Shown: positions 60,291-64,000 of the stretch, one piece after another
How positions within the stretch are numbered: position 1 is the first letter of the stretch
How the letters are laid out: each line of letters begins with the position of its first letter
Assembly (NCBI GenBank): GCA_026874595.1
Contig: CM049318.1
Coordinates: 19,443,456-19,507,455, forward strand
DNA: 64,000 nt
DNA from: Sipunculus nudus
Lineage: Eukaryota > Annelida > Sipuncula > Golfingiida > Sipunculidae
Reading direction: 5' to 3'
Program-made: the position numbers and the translations under genes
Notes under the pieces: generated by a model
The model's database searches: none
Told to the model about the DNA's origin: nothing
What the model saw: the letters and a program-made list of their open reading frames with translations, nothing else

Positions 60291-62145
60291 GGAAGGTCTT
60301 TACAGGTGGTGTTGCCCTTTCCCTTTCAGTTGCCCGACCTTACAGTCTTGAATGTTTCTGTTGAATATACTTGCGGGGGAAAAAAAGCCATGAGGCCAAA
60401 CTGATTCAAATTACAAAACATGTATAGTAAAAACTTGGCAAAATATTTCCTTCTGGAATAAGCACAAGTCATGCATTATTGGAGACAGCTGAAATTCATT
60501 CAGTTCAACTCAGCATTTCATGCTTAACATACCAAAATCTGATTTGACATCACACTGGTTTCACTGATATAGCATTGAGAATGGTCCTTACTTGATAATG
60601 GCCATCCCTGAGCTGCACATGTGGATTTTTTTTAAAAACGGATGTGACAAGACTATCTGAAACTACAGAAACAGAACACAGCTGTGTTGTTGACGCCTAC
60701 GAACCTGTTCTCCCCCCAACGCGGCTCTCGTTATTGTTTTTTGATGAAGTTAGGAACAGCCTGGAACTAGCGGAGAACTTATCCCTGTCAGTTCTTGCAA
60801 CCTAACTTTCCTGAATTTTGTCATCCCCTGTATTCCTGATGCAGACTCCAAAGCTACGAAATGCCTGAAACTAAAGAGAAGAACATCTCTTGCCGTTAGC
60901 GCATACCAACCTCATCTTCAAGACTTGGTCGTTTGCCGTTTTCGATGTGCCCTTGTAACCTCTGTGGGGCCTTCATTTCACAATCTGCCTGAAACTACAC
61001 AAGGGAGAACACCGCCCTTTCAACATCTACCAACCTTGTTCCCAAATTCTTCTTCCGACTTTATAAATATCACTGGCACATGGCCACTTCTAAAATTCAA
61101 GGATTGTTCTCGAAATTCCGTTCACTTCCCAGGGGTTCTTTACAAAATTCTCTTCTCTTCTCAAAAAACTCTTCTCAAGTTGAAAGCCTGCTACAACTAA
61201 ACTGACCAAACCATTTGGCATCATGATAAAAGCCCTCTCATAATCGAATTACAACTTCTTTCCCGGTCTCCCTTTATCACAACGGTTCAATTTCAAAACC
61301 AATTTGTTAGGCTTCTTAAGCTTCAATAACTGCAAATTAAAATTTCACATATGAAACAAATAGAAAAGCAAAGTTTCCATGAAAAAACAATCATTCAAGT
61401 GGTAAGCTTGATCTGGAGAAACAGAACCATAACAATGTACATAAATTAACAACTGTACACAGACTTGTACAACCACTGTACAAGGAGTATAACATGAAAT
61501 GAGGATTGTTGTACATCTGATTACCAAGAAGGTTGGGTCCCCTCTTCAAAGTAAGCTGGGTTTAGGCATGGCATTCTGCAATGCAGACTTTGAGAAACAG
61601 GATGAATCAGCACCTAATCTGGTCTTGCCATCAAGGGTTCAGGTTCAATCCATACGACTAAGTCTTCTCAGATGAATTCATGGACCTTGCTTGCTCGAGG
61701 GTGCTGTAAATTACACAGCTTAACTGCACCTCCACCCATAAATTAAAGTGACCATGTCATCTTACAGCTTTCTGAAGTCCCATACAATGTTCCAAGCAAA
61801 TTAAATCCAATTCCATAATCAAGAAAAGATCAGTCAAACATAATTCTTGTTTATACTTGTTAACTTCCTGTGAATAAAGAAAGAAGCTAATAAATGATAC
61901 ACTATAACAAGGTTATATTCCAATTTTCTTGAGGATGCACTGGTTATGAATAATCCTTGTACTTGACAATAGGAGATACTGGAACGTGAACACGATATTG
62001 CTTGAAAGGAAAGCTGGTGTAGATTTGTGGTGAAGATACAGAATTCTGGTTTTGGAGACAAACCTGCGAGCTTCAAGTTGCACAATGATATCTGGCCTAC
62101 GAGTCAGCAAGGACCTGCAAACTAAAATTCCAAATCGCCCAACCA
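60291..62145. other. unassigned DNA, low-level repetitive
   Basis: Many short phrases recur (for example 'cctgaaactacac', 'cctgaaactaaag'), but no clear unit or gene can be set. Confidence 0.35.
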
Positions 62146-62149
62146 ACCT

Positions 62150-63835
62150 CTCATTTCTTGTTAACAGCCAGGCCTTCTGTGTTCGACTGTGGGTAATAGG
62201 GCTCAGTGTGATGAACTGGACAATGGTAAGTAGGTAATCTTCAGAGGACAACAGGCACGAAGTGTAGTGAACTGGACAAGGTATGGAAATAATCAGTTTG
62301 CAAGGATGAATACACTACAAGCATGCGGATATTTTTCATTCTTCATGGTCAAGCCTGGGTCTGCTAACCTGGGGATGCAATGAAGCTTTTCCAGACTTTA
62401 GCACCCTCCCCCCCCCCTCATTTTTACCCCATCACAAGCTGCATTTTGTGAACTTTTCTTCTCTATTCAATTTGTCTTCTCGTAGGAGGATTTTGTTCAA
62501 TGAAAGTCCTTTGGTCTACCTTGTTTAATATTCTGTTGAAAGAAAAATAATCATTTTGTACTTCCTGATTTTAACGGTTTAAGAAAAATATCCAGAAGCT
62601 TCTCGTCCTGCTGAGATAAACTCTTGAAATGTACACTCGTGTAAATGTTTCAAGTGACACCCATTTGGAAACTTCATCCCTCACCATGCTTGTTCTTCTC
62701 AGTCCTGAATATGGTCCAATATTGAATGTAAAAATCTTATCGAAGAAATTCTTCACAAGACGCCTACCTCGAGGTCAAACCTGTTATGAAGAAGAGATTA
62801 AGAGAGGAGATCCTGGCTTTACTTCTAAACCTGTCTGGGAAAGCTTGATACTGGTAATATCTTGTGGTTTAAAACCGCGCAACTGTTCTGTGGTTCCATG
62901 TGAAACTGTCCTTACAGGAGGCTGAAACCTGTTATGAAAGTTGTCTAGAATACTCTTGGCTAGAATTGAAAACTGGTCCTACAAACCTTTGCTTATGCAA
63001 GAGAAGATCAGGCAAAGCATACTTGTTAAAACAGGCCTTCCACTGGGTAACAGGACTCAACGTGATGAACTGGATACAGGAATGTAAGTCATCTTCAGAG
63101 GACAACAGGCACAGTTTTCATGATGACCTGGACAGGTATGGTAATGATCACTTCGCAAGGATGAATACATTACAAGCATGCGGATATTTTTTTTAATTCT
63201 TCATGGTCATGCCTGGGTCTGCGAACCTGGGAATGCAATAAAGCTTTTCCAGACTTTAGCACCCCCCCCCCTCATTTTTACCCTATCACAAGCTGTATTT
63301 TGTGAAAATTCCTTCGCTTTTCAATTTATCTTCTCTTTTGTTCAATAAAAGTCCTATAGTCTACCTTGTTTAATATCCTGTTGAAAGAAAAATTATTTGT
63401 TAATTACTTCCTGATTTGAACTGTTCAAGAAAATATCCAGAAGCTTTTTGTCCTGCCGAGATAAACTCTTGAAATGTACACTCTTGTTAATATTTCAAGT
63501 AACACCCATTTGAAAACTTCATCCCTCAACATGCTTGTTCTTCTCAGTCCTGAATATGGTCCAATATTGAATGTAAAAATCTTATCAAAAGAAAATCTTC
63601 ATAAGACTCCCTACCTGGAGGTCAAACCTGTTAGGGAAAGAGCTGAAGATATCTTTGCTTTACTTTTAAACCTATTAGGGAAAACTGGCTCCTGGTAATA
63701 CCTTGTCGTTCAAACCCTGCAATGGTTCCGTGGTTCAATGTTAAACAGTCCTTCAAGGAGGCTCAAACCTGTTCTGAAAGTGGTCTAGAATTTTCTTGGC
63801 TAGATTTGAAAACTGGTCATACAAAACTGATTATG
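62150..63835 (+). repeat. ~850-bp tandem duplication
   Basis: Unit 1 (about 62150-62985) and unit 2 (about 63015-63830) align along their length: ATGAACTGGA at 62211/63065, ATGGTCCAAT at 62711/63555, GAAAACTGGTC at 62968/63808. Both contain CCTCATTTTTACCC after a C run and CTTGTTTAATATYCTGTTGAAAG. Open frames 62629-62925 and 63474-63698 are the corresponding frames of the two copies, related in sequence (VLLSPEYGPILNVKILSK). The second is broken by several indels, so coding function is doubtful. Confidence 0.93.
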
Positions 63836-64000
63836 CTGACATCTTGTACTTGTCACGAGGTCATCCAGGGGGCTGTTTAAATCCAAACACTGGTATTCAT
63901 TTATTCAGCAAACTGGGAATATCCTGCGTCTTCACTTTCCTGTATAAAAATCTGGGGAAAAAATGGAATAATCAGCTCCCCTCCCCCCTCAATATAACAG

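Overview
The window looks like AT-rich nuclear DNA from a marine invertebrate, probably a lophotrochozoan and most likely a mollusc. This rests on a spliced gene with GT/AG introns, the tandem-repeat-heavy intergenic DNA, recurring GACCTTGACCTTTGACC-type and GGATCCGGATC-type dispersed repeats, and hAT/Harbinger-like miniature elements. I cannot name the species. No operon, rRNA gene, CRISPR array or prokaryotic feature is present.

Only one host gene can be reconstructed with confidence. It lies on the minus strand from 51753 down to 43826. Four exons joined by three phase-1 introns give a 327-residue type I membrane protein: signal peptide, one Ig domain, one transmembrane helix, and a cytoplasmic tail of about 160 residues with three PPxY motifs. 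An AATAAA lies about 100 nt after the stop. Its 6 kb first intron holds a 330-bp tandem array, a TA microsatellite, SINE/MITE debris and a cluster of CRE-like sites.

The rest is repeats and unassigned DNA. 1-4.2 kb: GAGTCC hexamer arrays in opposite orientations, a ~330-bp tandem array and a 33-bp minisatellite. 4.2-14.3 kb: mostly unassigned, with a dispersed repeat interrupted by a ~965-bp insertion (a second, uninterrupted copy lies at 17.3 kb), a 109-bp tandem duplication and a tRNA-like SINE head. 14.3-16.4 kb: T-rich 24-bp minisatellite and a TA tract. 21.97-25.47 kb: a 39-bp satellite built on CACGTG that flips orientation at about 23.89 kb, making a ~3.4 kb imperfect palindrome with an 8-monomer (312-bp) higher-order repeat. 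27.5-28.25 kb: a MITE with perfect 23-bp TIRs and TTA target duplication, carrying a 58-aa classical C2H2 zinc-finger ORF. 33-40.3 kb: a C-rich, almost G-free ~17-bp array with 404-bp higher-order repeats, interrupted by a 157-bp MITE. 42.1-42.4 kb: a ~49-bp repeat. 52.9-54 kb: modules punctuated by poly-G. 54-64 kb: degenerate low-complexity repeats ending in a ~850-bp tandem duplication.

Long G or C homopolymers (11-26 nt) are unusually common throughout. The most unusual items are the zinc-finger MITE, the E-box palindromic satellite, the C-rich array, and the Ig/PPxY receptor, whose family I do not recognise.
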